The notes: generated by a model from the sequence alone, not told the origin. Shown: positions 17,685 to 27,059, counted from the first letter of the stretch. The stretch is DNA of 64,000 nt from Marine Group III euryarchaeote CG-Bathy1 (GCA_001875425.1 MIYU01000001.1:62001-126000), one strand, 5' to 3'. Numbers and translations: made by a program.

Positions 17685-17694
17685 TTCCGTAGCA

Positions 17695-17720
17695 GAGGCC
17701 TCAACGTTAGCTGAGACCTC
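17695..17720. terminator. Inverted repeat between convergent genes
   Basis: GAGGCCTCA, eight bases, then TGAGACCTC: a 9-base stem with one mismatch that can pair as G-U on one strand. It lies between the stops of cgi121 and the aquaporin gene and could end transcription or protect 3' ends in both directions. Confidence 0.45.
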
Positions 17721-17748
17721 TACCGGTTATCTGTCTTCAACTAAAAAT

Positions 17749-18366
17749 TTAGTCGCCGACTAAGTTGTCCCAAATGGCTATTCCGCCGACAGCTCCTAGA
17801 ACAGGACCAGCGATCGTGTTCCACTCAATGTCGCCAAAGCCAGTACCATCGACGGTTAGGGCAGCATAAAAGTCGCCACCGAAGTCGAGGGCAGGGTTTA
17901 CATCGAATCCTAGAAGTACTACTAGGAATAGTGCGCCACCTGCAGCCCAGCTAGATCCGATATCGAATCCACCTTTGGTTACATTCATGAGAACCATCAT
18001 GAAGAATGCAGTTCCCACAAAGGCAGTTACTATGACTTTTCCATTTCCATCGTCCATGCCGGATACACCGTCATCAGACATTGCAAATGCAGCCACAGTT
18101 GCACCTAAACCTTGACCGATTAGGTACGCTACCGTGTCGTCTTGATCCATATTTCTGGACATATAGTTACCAAGTGTCACGGCAGGGTTGACGTGACATC
18201 CGGAAACCGGCCCGATGACCATCATCAAGCCCATCAGAGCTATACCGAACGCTAAAGCAGTGTTCAGTGCATCTCCTCCATCGGCAACGCTAAGACCTAT
18301 GAAAACCAAGAAAAAGGTTCCTAGGAATTCAGCGCGTACCGCTCTCATATCAGTTTTTTCAAACAT
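17749..18366 (-). CDS. Aquaporin-family channel (MIP)
   Basis: 205 residues with about six membrane helices and two NPA boxes. The first is SGCHVNPAVTLG (NPA at 60-62), the second is DVNPALDFGGDF (NPA at 157-159). MIP channels pass water, glycerol or small neutral solutes. The residue after the second NPA is nearly always Arg, part of the selectivity filter; here it is Leu160, so selectivity may differ. The gene looks less AT-rich than its neighbours, which may mean high expression or transfer. A clear TATATAA lies 33 bases upstream. M7 is an alternative start. Confidence 0.88.
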   Translation of the reverse strand: MFEKTDMRAVRAEFLGTFFLVFIGLSVADGGDALNTALAFGIALMGLMMVIGPVSGCHVNPAVTLGNYMSRNMDQDDTVAYLIGQGLGATVAAFAMSDDGVSGMDDGNGKVIVTAFVGTAFFMMVLMNVTKGGFDIGSSWAAGGALFLVVLLGFDVNPALDFGGDFYAALTVDGTGFGDIEWNTIAGPVLGAVGGIAIWDNLVGD

Positions 18367-18398
18367 TCAATGACACCATCACGTTGGCTTTTGTGGGG

Positions 18399-18405
18399 TA
18401 TATAA
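18399..18405 (-). promoter_or_regulatory. TATA box for the aquaporin gene
   Basis: TATATAA on plus reads TTATATA on minus, about 33-39 bases upstream of the ATG. The start of transcription would fall within about ten bases of the start codon. Confidence 0.5.
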
Positions 18406-18526
18406 GGATTATGGCCTCTTTATTCAGTACTTTAATCTGCTGTCCCACCGAAGATAAAAAAATAATTTTAGTAGTGTATAAACATCATTCCGTCATTTTT
18501 TTCTTTTCACTACTTTTCCGTTTCCG

Positions 18527-19471
18527 CTACACATTTTCTTTTTTCGTATTCAGTACACTTTCAAAAGCATCTCTATCACTAAAAATCATTAATAAAGCTA
18601 CAATAGAAAGAATAGATCCTATCATGAACCCATAACTTAAGATTCCAGTAATGGCTCCTATTGCTGCCATACTAAAATCACTCTTTCTAAGTGCAGCAAT
18701 ACTACCATAAAACGTTATTACCGAAAACAGAATAATCAGTATAGATAATACTAGACTAACTTCTGCCGGATTATCCACTTCAAACGTTTTATCTATATAT
18801 TCACAATTATTGCCACAATCCCCCTCTTCTAAAATAGCGTTCACAACATTAATTCTACCCACTTCCAAGTCAACTCTCTGAGTCTGTTCTTCATAATTTT
18901 CTAAATTAAATATAATTTCCCGTATCCCACTTTCTACATCGTAGATGTAGAATCGTCCCTGTTCATTTGTAGTCCATGTCCAATTTTGACCATCCATTGT
19001 TATTTCTACATCTTTCAACGGATTTCCTTCATCTGTCTGTACTACTCCCTCTAAGTTAACTAAACCAACATCATCCACTATCGTTTCATATTCTGTCCAA
19101 TGCATAAAATAAGTTCCACCTGCAAAAAATCCTAATAATGATACTATTACCAATATAATTCCAGCCCAAGCGGTGTTTCCATCAGGATTCCAAAAGTTGT
19201 TTATCGCGTTTTCATACTCAAAATTTCTCGAAGACGCGCCCTTTCCACCCTTTACAATATTCTTAATCTCACCTATTTTTCCCATTATCTTCTCTTTTTT
19301 CATTTCCTTTTTACTTTCTACAAGCTCCTTTTTTGCTTCTATTTGACCATCCTTGATAGAAAATACGTCTTCACAAGCAGGACATGATATTTTTTCTCCA
19401 AAAGAAGTTTTTATCTTCATAGATTGCCCACAGCTCGGGCAATTCACCATTTTTGATTCAGAAGATGTCAT
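18527..19471 (-). CDS. Membrane protein: zinc ribbon, TM, carboxypeptidase-regulatory-like domain, TM helices
   Basis: 314 residues. Order: a four-Cys zinc ribbon (CPSCGQSM ... CPACEDVF, residues 11-35), a charged linker, TM1 (GIILVIVSLLGFFAGG), a beta-sandwich of the CarboxypepD_reg kind (LEGVVQTDEGNPLKDVEITMDG), a small CGNNC loop, then two or three C-terminal helices. The predicted topology puts the zinc ribbon inside and the beta domain outside. It lies 10 bases downstream of the lipoprotein gene, so they are probably one operon. Function unknown. The start could be M1 or M8. Confidence 0.65.
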   Translation of the reverse strand: MTSSESKMVNCPSCGQSMKIKTSFGEKISCPACEDVFSIKDGQIEAKKELVESKKEMKKEKIMGKIGEIKNIVKGGKGASSRNFEYENAINNFWNPDGNTAWAGIILVIVSLLGFFAGGTYFMHWTEYETIVDDVGLVNLEGVVQTDEGNPLKDVEITMDGQNWTWTTNEQGRFYIYDVESGIREIIFNLENYEEQTQRVDLEVGRINVVNAILEEGDCGNNCEYIDKTFEVDNPAEVSLVLSILIILFSVITFYGSIAALRKSDFSMAAIGAITGILSYGFMIGSILSIVALLMIFSDRDAFESVLNTKKENV

Positions 19472-19481
19472 ATTTTGTTTT

Positions 19482-20081
19482 TTAACTAGAAACTAGTATT
19501 TCACTCTTAACTTTTATTTCATAAGTTCCCGAATATGCTATTCCAGGAAGTCCTTCCATACCTGATCCCGATACTTTGATAACCCATTCTCCAACAATAG
19601 ATGGACATGGAATAATCCAACTTATCTCTAAACCATCATCCCTATCATTCCAATTCGCCAAAGTATATCCTTCACAAAACTCTCTACCGTCAGGCGCTAT
19701 TATACTACATTCAAAAGATCCTGCAGGTCCGGCGTTAATATCTTCTCCACCCAACGCTTCATAATCAACTTTTACTTCTATTACTAAAAATCTAGAATCT
19801 TCAGGAATTTGAAAGTCATGTTCATATTCTTCCCACGTTATATCTTCGAAAACTTCTTCAAAATCGAACGGATCTTCTAAAAATGCTTGGACGGCAGTGT
19901 TGAACACACTTTCGTTCGTAGTACTTTCCGGAGCAAAATTACCATTCGCTTCCATAAGTGTGGCTTGTTGATATTCTACTTCTTCATCAGGGAGTATGTT
20001 GTCCATTATACTATCAACTGCTGGAACGTCTATGCAACCGACGGTCAGGGCTAGTATCAGTAGTGCGGTGTGTTTTCTCAA
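19482..20081 (-). CDS. Putative secreted lipoprotein
   Basis: 199 residues with a short signal peptide and a lipobox-like LALTVGC, after which the mature protein begins with acidic sequence. The rest looks beta-rich, with a CSIIAPDGREFCEGY cysteine pair and a final GEWVIKVSGSG typical of small beta-sandwich domains. The family is not recognised. It precedes the zinc-ribbon membrane protein by 10 bases, and the pair may form an envelope assembly. Divergent from gltX. Confidence 0.6.
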   Translation of the reverse strand: MRKHTALLILALTVGCIDVPAVDSIMDNILPDEEVEYQQATLMEANGNFAPESTTNESVFNTAVQAFLEDPFDFEEVFEDITWEEYEHDFQIPEDSRFLVIEVKVDYEALGGEDINAGPAGSFECSIIAPDGREFCEGYTLANWNDRDDGLEISWIIPCPSIVGEWVIKVSGSGMEGLPGIAYSGTYEIKVKSEILVSS

Positions 20082-20173
20082 CGTTTCACTTATTCCACAG
20101 ACTCACGTTAAAGCTTATCGTTTCTTATTTATAAGGGTGGTTAAGCCATAAAACCCTATCTGGTTAACGGTCT

Positions 20174-21811
20174 GTGGACGACCTACGTCAAAAGATTACC
20201 GATTTGGCACTTTCAGATGCGTTAAAGCACGGTTCCGCAAACTCCAAGTCGGTCCTAGGAAAGTTGTTGGGCACTACTCCCGCTCTACGAGATAAAATAC
20301 CACAAATCAGAGAATTAATAGAGGAAATTATTTTAGAAGTTAATAATCTTACAATAGATAAAATTACACAATTAGCTCCAAAACCGATAGTTAAATCTAA
20401 AAAGAAAGAAGAAAAATCATTACCGCCATTAGAGATTAACGAAGCACCCGTATTCCGTTTCGCACCAGGTCCAAGTGGCCCATTGCATTTAGGCCATACC
20501 AGAGCAGTCTCCCTGAATGCCGAGTACAGGGACGTTTACAACGGAAAATTAATCCTCCGTATAGAAGATACTAATCCTAACGCTATAGACAAAGACGCAT
20601 ATGATCTAATTCCAAAAGAAATGGAATGGTTGGGCGCTAAACCGGATGAAATATTCATACAATCTGATCGCATGGATATTTATTATGACGATATCAAAAC
20701 TCTGCTAGCATCTGGTCACGCATATGTCTCATTCACTCCTGCAGAAGAGTGGAGAGATTTAAAACGTAAAAGTAAAGCAGATAATTATAGAAATTTATCC
20801 TCTAAAGCTCAATTAGATGCATTTGACAAACTTCTAATCGAGGGTTCGGGAATTGTCGTCATAAAAACCGATTTAGAAGATCCAAATCCTGCATTGAGGG
20901 ATTTCGTCGCTTTCAGAGTTGTAGAGGATAAACATCCTAGGCAAGGATTAAAATATCGTCTTTGGCCAACTTATAATTTCGCAGTTTCAATCGACGATTA
21001 TCGTTTAGGAATAACTCACGTTTTAAGAGGAAAAGATCATTTAAATAATACTGAAAGACAAAAATGGATTTACAAATATATGAAATGGAAAGAGCCGTAT
21101 TTCATACATTATGGGTTGGTATCTATGCCTGATACTCTCTTAAAAACATCAGAAATCAAGAAAAGAATTTCTGAAGGAATTTATGAAGGGTGGGATGATT
21201 GCCAACTAGCCACAGTTCAAGCATTAAGTAAAAGAGGCTTCAAATCTCAGGCAATCAGAAAATTTTGGATTAACGGCGGAATCAAAGAAGTAGATATCAC
21301 CTTTTCTTGGTCCAATTTAGAAGCTGTCAATAAATCAATTATCGATTCTACCTCTAAACGTCTTTTTTTCGTACCAAACCCTATTCAGTTTTTCTTCGAA
21401 ACACCTTCTGAAATAGAAAAATCAGCACCCCTTCATCCAGATATTCCAGAATGGGGCGTCAGAAGTGAAACGATTTCTTCTGCATCTAAAATTTATCTTT
21501 CCAAAGAAGATACATCTTCATTGAAGGTGGGTGCTGTTATTCGATTAAAAAATCTATGCAATGTTACTTTTCACGAAGATAAATTAGTTTATCACGGCAC
21601 AGATAATATCAAAGGAACTCCAATTTTTCAATGGGTTTCTGATAAAAATATAAATCTATCTTTGCATTATTCTGACGGTACCAAAATCGAAGGTTTAGTT
21701 GAAGATAAAGCAATTTCATATATCCACGAAACCGTTCAATTTGAAAGATTAGGTTTTGCTACTTTGAACAATTCAAAAGCAAACCTCAACGCTTTTTACC
21801 TCCATAAATAA
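20174..21811 (+). CDS. gltX: Glutamyl-tRNA synthetase (archaeal type)
   Basis: 545 residues. The class I HIGH motif is PGPSGPLHLGHTRA (near residue 100), and the KMSKS equivalent is LLKTSEIKKR. A long N-terminal extension and a C-terminal beta-barrel anticodon region fit the archaeal/eukaryotic GluRS rather than the bacterial one. It is expected to charge tRNA(Glu) and, as GatD is present, also tRNA(Gln). The start is GTG. It is followed by T-rich runs (21816-21834) that probably end transcription before gyrB. Confidence 0.93.
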   Translation: MDDLRQKITDLALSDALKHGSANSKSVLGKLLGTTPALRDKIPQIRELIEEIILEVNNLTIDKITQLAPKPIVKSKKKEEKSLPPLEINEAPVFRFAPGPSGPLHLGHTRAVSLNAEYRDVYNGKLILRIEDTNPNAIDKDAYDLIPKEMEWLGAKPDEIFIQSDRMDIYYDDIKTLLASGHAYVSFTPAEEWRDLKRKSKADNYRNLSSKAQLDAFDKLLIEGSGIVVIKTDLEDPNPALRDFVAFRVVEDKHPRQGLKYRLWPTYNFAVSIDDYRLGITHVLRGKDHLNNTERQKWIYKYMKWKEPYFIHYGLVSMPDTLLKTSEIKKRISEGIYEGWDDCQLATVQALSKRGFKSQAIRKFWINGGIKEVDITFSWSNLEAVNKSIIDSTSKRLFFVPNPIQFFFETPSEIEKSAPLHPDIPEWGVRSETISSASKIYLSKEDTSSLKVGAVIRLKNLCNVTFHEDKLVYHGTDNIKGTPIFQWVSDKNINLSLHYSDGTKIEGLVEDKAISYIHETVQFERLGFATLNNSKANLNAFYLHK

Positions 21812-21838
21812 GTATTTTTTCACTTTATTTTTTTAGAA
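21812..21838 (+). terminator. T-rich run after gltX
   Basis: Two oligo-T tracts (TTTTTT and TTTTTTT) directly after the gltX stop, without a hairpin, as is common for archaeal termination. Confidence 0.4.
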
Positions 21839-21842
21839 GACA

Positions 21843-21850
21843 TATATTTA
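21843..21850 (+). promoter_or_regulatory. TATA-like box for gyrB
   Basis: TATATTTA about 55 bases before the gyrB ATG. The expected transcription start near 21870 would leave a leader of about 30 bases. Confidence 0.45.
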
Positions 21851-21903
21851 AACTAAGGGAACATTTTAAAAGGCTATTATTGATACAGCTGTAAGGTATC
21901 TAA

Positions 21904-23808
21904 ATGGTTTCTAAGTCAGATGACTATAAAGCACAGCAAATACAAGTTTTAGAAGGACTCGATCCAGTTCGAAAAAGACCTGCAATGTATATAGGTTCAA
22001 CAGGCAAAGGAGGTCTTCATCATTTAGTTTACGAAGTTATTGACAATTCTATAGATGAAGCAATGAATGGCCATTGTAATAATATTCTAATAACGCTTCA
22101 TGATGATGGTTCTTGTTCTGTTAAAGATGATGGAAGAGGAATCCCTGTAGATCCACATAAGCAATACAAAATTCCTGCCGTCGAATTGGTTATGACTAAA
22201 TTACACGCCGGCGGTAAATTTGATAACGATACTTACAAAGTTTCAGGAGGCCTTCACGGGGTTGGAGTTTCAGTCGTTAACGCACTTTCAGAATGGCTCG
22301 AAGTTACAATACATAAAGATGGTGGAGAATATCATCAAAAATACAAAAAAGGCGTTACTGCTTCTAAATTAAAGAAAATAGGTACTTCAGATATCTCAGG
22401 AACTGTAGTTCGTTTCAAGCCAGACGCTTCTATTTTCGAAACAGTAGTTTTCGATAAAAGTGTTTTAACAGATAGATTCAGAGAATTAGCATATCTCAAC
22501 GCAGGCCTTTCTATTACAATCCAATCAGAAGGCGGCGCAAGTAAGACTTTTCATTACAAAGGGGGACTTTCTCAATTCGTTTCTTATTTAAATAAAGGTA
22601 AAACGGGCATCACCAAAGAACCTCTCGTTATAGATGGCGAAAAGAACGATGTACAGGTTTCCGTGGCACTTCAATGGACGCAAACTTACAAAGATAATAT
22701 TCACAGCTTTACTAACAATATCGCTACTAGAGAAGGTGGAACACATCTCTCCGGTTTCCGTTCTGCGCTAACTAGAACTTTAAACAACGTTTCAAAGAAA
22801 CGTAATTTCTTGAAAGGAGAACAGAAGTTAGAAGGTGGCGATATTACAGAAGGGCTAACGGCTATCATCTCAACTAAAGTTCCTGAACCTCAGTTTGAAG
22901 GTCAAACAAAAACAAAATTAGGTAATTCAGAAGTCAAAGGTATAGTTGATACAATAGTTTCCAAGGCCCTCAATGAATATTTTGATGAAAACCCCACTGA
23001 GTGTGCAGACATAATCAACAAATGTATCCAATCATACAACGTTAGAGAAGCAGCTAAGAAAGCAGCAGATATAACTAGAAGAAAGGGTCTCTTGGAAAGT
23101 AGTGCGTTACCAGGAAAACTTACAGATTGCCAAACTAAAGTTCCAAGCGAATCAGAATTATTCATAGTGGAGGGAGATTCAGCAGGCGGGAGTGCAAAAC
23201 AAGGTCGAGATTCTTTTTCCCAAGCAATTTTACCTCTTAGAGGAAAAATATTGAATGTTGAAAAAGCGAGACCCGACAAAATGCTTGCCAACAATGAGAT
23301 TCAAGCACTCATAACTGCAATAGGTTGTAACATCGTTCTAAGTGAAGAGGATGAATTCAAACTCGATGATGCTCGTTATCATAAAATAATCATAATGACT
23401 GATGCAGATGTTGACGGTGCCCACATCCGTACTCTATTGCTTACTTTTGTGTTTAGATATATGTACGATTTAATTAAAGCAGGTTATGTTTACATTGCAC
23501 AACCGCCCCTTTACAAGATTAGCAAAGGTAAAAAGTTTGAGTATGCATATAGCGAAGAAGAGATGATGGCTATACAAAAGACAATGCCAAATTCTTCTCT
23601 GCAAAGATACAAAGGTCTCGGTGAAATGAACCCATCTCAACTTTGGCAAACAACCATGGATCCAGAAACACGAACGCTTCTACAAGTTTCTGTTGATGAT
23701 TTCGATTTAGCCGATAAATTATTTACAGATCTTATGGGAGATGATGTAACTCCTCGTAAGGAATTTATTGAAGCTCACGCAAAAGAAGTAGTGAATATCG
23801 ATATTTAA
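21904..23808 (+). CDS. gyrB: DNA gyrase subunit B
   Basis: 634 residues of bacterial-type GyrB. The GHKL ATPase domain is shown by EVIDNSIDEAMNG and DDGRGIPVD, followed by HAGGKFDNDTYKVSGGLHGVG. The TOPRIM domain is shown by EGDSAGGSAKQGRD and DADVDGAHIRTLLLTF, and the tail has QRYKGLGEMNP. With GyrA it introduces negative supercoils. gyrA is not adjacent: the next gene is on the other strand and is an aminotransferase. Gyrase genes in Thermoplasmata-lineage archaea are considered old acquisitions from bacteria. Confidence 0.97.
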   Translation: MVSKSDDYKAQQIQVLEGLDPVRKRPAMYIGSTGKGGLHHLVYEVIDNSIDEAMNGHCNNILITLHDDGSCSVKDDGRGIPVDPHKQYKIPAVELVMTKLHAGGKFDNDTYKVSGGLHGVGVSVVNALSEWLEVTIHKDGGEYHQKYKKGVTASKLKKIGTSDISGTVVRFKPDASIFETVVFDKSVLTDRFRELAYLNAGLSITIQSEGGASKTFHYKGGLSQFVSYLNKGKTGITKEPLVIDGEKNDVQVSVALQWTQTYKDNIHSFTNNIATREGGTHLSGFRSALTRTLNNVSKKRNFLKGEQKLEGGDITEGLTAIISTKVPEPQFEGQTKTKLGNSEVKGIVDTIVSKALNEYFDENPTECADIINKCIQSYNVREAAKKAADITRRKGLLESSALPGKLTDCQTKVPSESELFIVEGDSAGGSAKQGRDSFSQAILPLRGKILNVEKARPDKMLANNEIQALITAIGCNIVLSEEDEFKLDDARYHKIIIMTDADVDGAHIRTLLLTFVFRYMYDLIKAGYVYIAQPPLYKISKGKKFEYAYSEEEMMAIQKTMPNSSLQRYKGLGEMNPSQLWQTTMDPETRTLLQVSVDDFDLADKLFTDLMGDDVTPRKEFIEAHAKEVVNIDI

Positions 23809-23809
23809 T

Positions 23810-24898
23810 TTATCTTTTCAATTTCTCCATAACTTTTGGAAACTGTTCGTAAAATCTTTCTACATCCGACGTTGGTATTGAAAACGAGACTCTAATGAAT
23901 TTCTCCCCAAATGTTGCCGATACATAGTCTCCCGCTCTAACGAATATCTGGTGCTGATATAACAATTCATTTTGAATATCATTTCCATTTATACCAGTTT
24001 TTTCAATATCAATCACCATCATGGTAGCAGCAGAAGGGTATACTGGCAGATATGCTTCCGGTACCATTTCTACAGCATCCCTTATCATTTCTTGATTTAG
24101 ATTACAGGTCTTTATCATGCCTGGTAACCATTCATTTTTCGTTTCTAGTGCAGCAACTGCTGCATGTTGTCCTAAGATATTAATTCCCAAGTCAGCAGAC
24201 ATGTGTCCTTTGATATCTTTTATGAAATCTTTGGGTCCTACTAATGCTCCAACACGTAGCCCTGCTAACCCACAATTTTTCGAAACCGAATAAACCACTA
24301 TAGTCTTTTCAGGATAATATTTCGTTGTTAATACATGATTTGGTGCAAAATCTCTATACGTTACATCATTCACAATCCACAAGTCATTCTCTCTGGCTAA
24401 ATCACATATTTCTTTTATCTCTTTTTCCGGGTATGTAGTGCCTAGTGGATTCAAAGGATCAATAAGTAGTATAGCTTTAGTTTCAGGAGTTATTGCTTTT
24501 TTAATTTCATCTATACTGTATCTAAAATTATTACCATATATCGGTATATCTGTAGTTTTTGCACCACCTATTTTGGCAAATTTATGTATTATAAAATATG
24601 AAGGATCAGAAGTAATCATTTGCGAACCTTCTGGTAACAAATATCTCATCAAACAGTATAATCCTTCAGTTCCTCCATTAGTTATATGTAAATCATATTC
24701 TGGAAGTTTTAAATCATCTAAAATCAATCTCTTTAATTCATCTAATCCTGCTGCAATCGGATATTTGCTATACTCTCCCGAATCAACAATTTCTCTAAGT
24801 CTTTCTTTTACTAGTGGATGTGTCGGTAAGTGATTTGTATTCTGAGCCATCCAAGCGATGTCATCTCTTGCATGTGCGTATTCAAATGGATTAGTCAT
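23810..24898 (-). CDS. Class I/II PLP-dependent aminotransferase
   Basis: 362 residues of fold-type I aminotransferase. Features: TNGGTEGLYCLMRYLLP for cofactor phosphate binding, LIDPLNPLGTTYP, a VNDVTYRDF with the aspartate contacting the pyridine nitrogen, and the PLP lysine in SVSKNCGLAGLRVGALVG. The C-terminus has the substrate-binding arginine region KFIRVSFSIP. The amino donor cannot be told from sequence; aspartate or aromatic/branched amino acids are candidates. Its stop is two bases from the gyrB stop, convergent. Confidence 0.88.
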   Translation of the reverse strand: MTNPFEYAHARDDIAWMAQNTNHLPTHPLVKERLREIVDSGEYSKYPIAAGLDELKRLILDDLKLPEYDLHITNGGTEGLYCLMRYLLPEGSQMITSDPSYFIIHKFAKIGGAKTTDIPIYGNNFRYSIDEIKKAITPETKAILLIDPLNPLGTTYPEKEIKEICDLARENDLWIVNDVTYRDFAPNHVLTTKYYPEKTIVVYSVSKNCGLAGLRVGALVGPKDFIKDIKGHMSADLGINILGQHAAVAALETKNEWLPGMIKTCNLNQEMIRDAVEMVPEAYLPVYPSAATMMVIDIEKTGINGNDIQNELLYQHQIFVRAGDYVSATFGEKFIRVSFSIPTSDVERFYEQFPKVMEKLKR

Positions 24899-24988
24899 GT
24901 TATTTCTCTGCAGCTCAAATTATCGAGTTTTGAGGAGTTGAGATATTAAGATAACATAAATAAGCAATTGCTCTACTTGCACGTTACT

Positions 24989-25915
24989 ATGAGTCAATCG
25001 TTTTCCACGAATTCTAATTTGATTCGTTGGTTCAGATTCGTAGGTGCAGATTTTTGGATGGTCGCCTTATTTCCATTTTATATCGGTTTTGTAATATCTT
25101 CTAAAACCTTCTTTTCCTCAAATTTACTTTACGGAATCCTTTCTATCTGTTTTCTCACTTCTTCCACTTTCGTACTTAATCATATTTTAGATATAGAACT
25201 CGATAAGCAAAATCCACGCAAATCCTTTAGTTTACTTGTTAGAAATGATATTTCACTAAAGAATTCATTTATACTTTTTATATTTTTATCATTATTCTGT
25301 TTATTATTTTCTTTAGTTGTAAATTATGGGTTTGTTCTATGTATTTTAGGTTTGATTTTAATCTCTTTAATGTATAATATTTCACCGTTTAGATTGAAAA
25401 ATAGACCCTTTCTTGATATTCTTTGTCATACTTTAAGTCTTGGAATTCTATGTCCAATTGCTGGTTGGTGTTTATCAGATTCTTCAGGTATATTTAGTGC
25501 ATTTTCAAATTTTCCATTTCTTTATTTAATTTCAATATCATTTTACGTTACGGCCTTACACAGCCCTACTATGGCTGTAGATTTTAATGCAGATATTAAT
25601 TCCGGAGCTACTACTTTCGCTACTAAGTTCGGTGCTGAAAGAACAATGCTTTTTTCTTGGCTATTAACTACAGCCGGAGCGTCTATTCTTTTCATTAGTG
25701 GATATTTAGTAATCGAACCATGGAGTTCACGTATTTTTCTATTAACTGCTTGGATTTTACCATTGGAAGTTTTGGTTCATTACTACGTTTTACCAATAAA
25801 TGAAATTCCTACTTATTCAACAGTTTTTCGAGGCTCCATTATTTTAGCTACAGTTGAAGCATTTTTCACGCTCTTTTTTCTATATCTTTATGTTTCGGAA
25901 GCACCTCTGCTCTGA
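24989..25915 (+). CDS. UbiA-family prenyltransferase
   Basis: About 308 residues and eight or nine membrane helices. The first prenyl-diphosphate site is NHILDIELDKQNPRK (family form NDxxDxxxD) and the second is DFNADINSGATTFATKFG. The second resembles chlorophyll-synthase/lycopene-elongase-like members. Possible roles are archaeal ether-lipid (DGGGP) synthesis, quinone or carotenoid prenylation; the sequence alone does not decide. I use the ATG at 24989 (MSQSF), as the track's TTG start adds seven residues before it and a TATA-like element lies 30 bases upstream. Confidence 0.85.
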   Translation: MSQSFSTNSNLIRWFRFVGADFWMVALFPFYIGFVISSKTFFSSNLLYGILSICFLTSSTFVLNHILDIELDKQNPRKSFSLLVRNDISLKNSFILFIFLSLFCLLFSLVVNYGFVLCILGLILISLMYNISPFRLKNRPFLDILCHTLSLGILCPIAGWCLSDSSGIFSAFSNFPFLYLISISFYVTALHSPTMAVDFNADINSGATTFATKFGAERTMLFSWLLTTAGASILFISGYLVIEPWSSRIFLLTAWILPLEVLVHYYVLPINEIPTYSTVFRGSIILATVEAFFTLFFLYLYVSEAPLL

Positions 25916-25954
25916 ACACTCAACTTTTTCTACATCTATTCTATATTCTGATTG

Positions 25955-26653
25955 ATGCTACTTATTCTAGGAACTGCACACGTTTTAGATTTATCCATAG
26001 GAATAGAGCGCGCCATTCGAGATTTTAATCCAGATATTGTTGCTTTAGAGTTAGATAAAGATCGTTGGGCTGCTCTCAATTCTCCGTCTTCTTCAAATAC
26101 AGAAGGTCCTTTATTTGTTAAAATCCTCGCTTATTTACAAAAACGACTTTCAGAAGTTTTTGGTAGTCCTCCCGGGTCCGATATGTTAGCTGCAGCCGAT
26201 GTAGCTAGAAAAACAGGTGCATCTTTAGCCTTCATCGATTTACCTATTATTCCAGTTTTACAAAAATCATGGAACTCTATGTCATTAAAGGAAAAATCAT
26301 TCTTGTTTTTCGAAATGTTCTCGTTATCTTTAGGATTTCAAAAAGTAGATAAACAAATGGAAAATTCTGAATGGGATTTTAGTAAACAATTGGACGAATT
26401 TGCTATTCGTTACCCAACTCTTAAGGAACAATTAATAGATAGACGGGATAAATTCATGGCCCTTTCCATTATTAAATTATTTAGACAACAAACTAAAGAA
26501 AATCCAATCCGAATAGTTGCAGTCGTCGGTGAAGGGCATTTAGAAGGACTTTCCAGTTCACTCTCTAGTTTAAATCCAAAAATCATACATCTTAAAGATT
26601 TAATAAAAATGTGCGAAGGAGATTCTTATACACTGACAATTCAGCCTAATTGA
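25955..26653 (+). CDS. TraB-domain protein (short form)
   Basis: About 232 residues with the TraB/PrgY signature: an opening LLILGTAHVLDLS, ALELDKDRW, and a late VAVVGEGHLEGL. The TraB fold has been compared to EreA/ChaN-like proteins, but its activity in archaea is not established. Archaeal TraB proteins usually have a C-terminal membrane region of over 100 residues; this one stops before it. I start at ATG 25955 rather than the preceding TTG. The stop overlaps the convergent aIF2-beta gene. Confidence 0.75.
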   Translation: MLLILGTAHVLDLSIGIERAIRDFNPDIVALELDKDRWAALNSPSSSNTEGPLFVKILAYLQKRLSEVFGSPPGSDMLAAADVARKTGASLAFIDLPIIPVLQKSWNSMSLKEKSFLFFEMFSLSLGFQKVDKQMENSEWDFSKQLDEFAIRYPTLKEQLIDRRDKFMALSIIKLFRQQTKENPIRIVAVVGEGHLEGLSSSLSSLNPKIIHLKDLIKMCEGDSYTLTIQPN

Positions 26654-27059
26654 TAGATTTAACCGGTCTATGCGCTCCACACGCTTCACAATTTAATGTT
26701 AAAGTCCTACCATTTCTACCAAACTGAGTATCTGGCCGTTCACATTCCTCACATATGACAAAAGAAGATATGTATGTCGCTATTCTTTTTACAATTTTAT
26801 CGGTTGGCACCTTTCCTTGAAGAATTAATCTTCTTCCTTCAATAGTTCCTGCAGTACCAATTTCTCTTAATAGATATGTTGAAAAATGTTGTTCTTCACG
26901 TCTTAAAGATTCCAATATTTCACCAAAGTTTTTCAATATGGTCTTTTTTCCTTCATGCATTATTTCCGGCTTCGGCGGTTGAAACCTTTCCGTGTCTATC
27001 ATAACTTCTTCTAGGCCTTTTCGAGCCCTTTCCAACAGTTTTTCGTAGTCTAAATCCAC
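26646..27059 (-). CDS. Translation initiation factor aIF2 subunit beta
   Basis: 137 residues. It shows the aIF2-beta core (TILKNFGEILESLRREEQHFSTYLLREIGTAG) and a C-terminal zinc ribbon CEECERPDTQFG ... NCEACGAH. With alpha and gamma subunits it delivers initiator tRNA to the small ribosomal subunit. It lies 30 bases downstream of the GT2 gene on the same strand and is probably cotranscribed, although the functions are unrelated. A clean archaeal marker for the window. Confidence 0.95.
   Translation of the reverse strand: MDLDYEKLLERARKGLEEVMIDTERFQPPKPEIMHEGKKTILKNFGEILESLRREEQHFSTYLLREIGTAGTIEGRRLILQGKVPTDKIVKRIATYISSFVICEECERPDTQFGRNGRTLTLNCEACGAHRPVKSIN

Noticed and set aside
18384-18635. 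83-aa plus-strand ORF rich in Phe/Ser
   Set aside because: Low-complexity translation of AT-rich DNA, half overlapping the real minus-strand gene; no start signal or recognisable domain.
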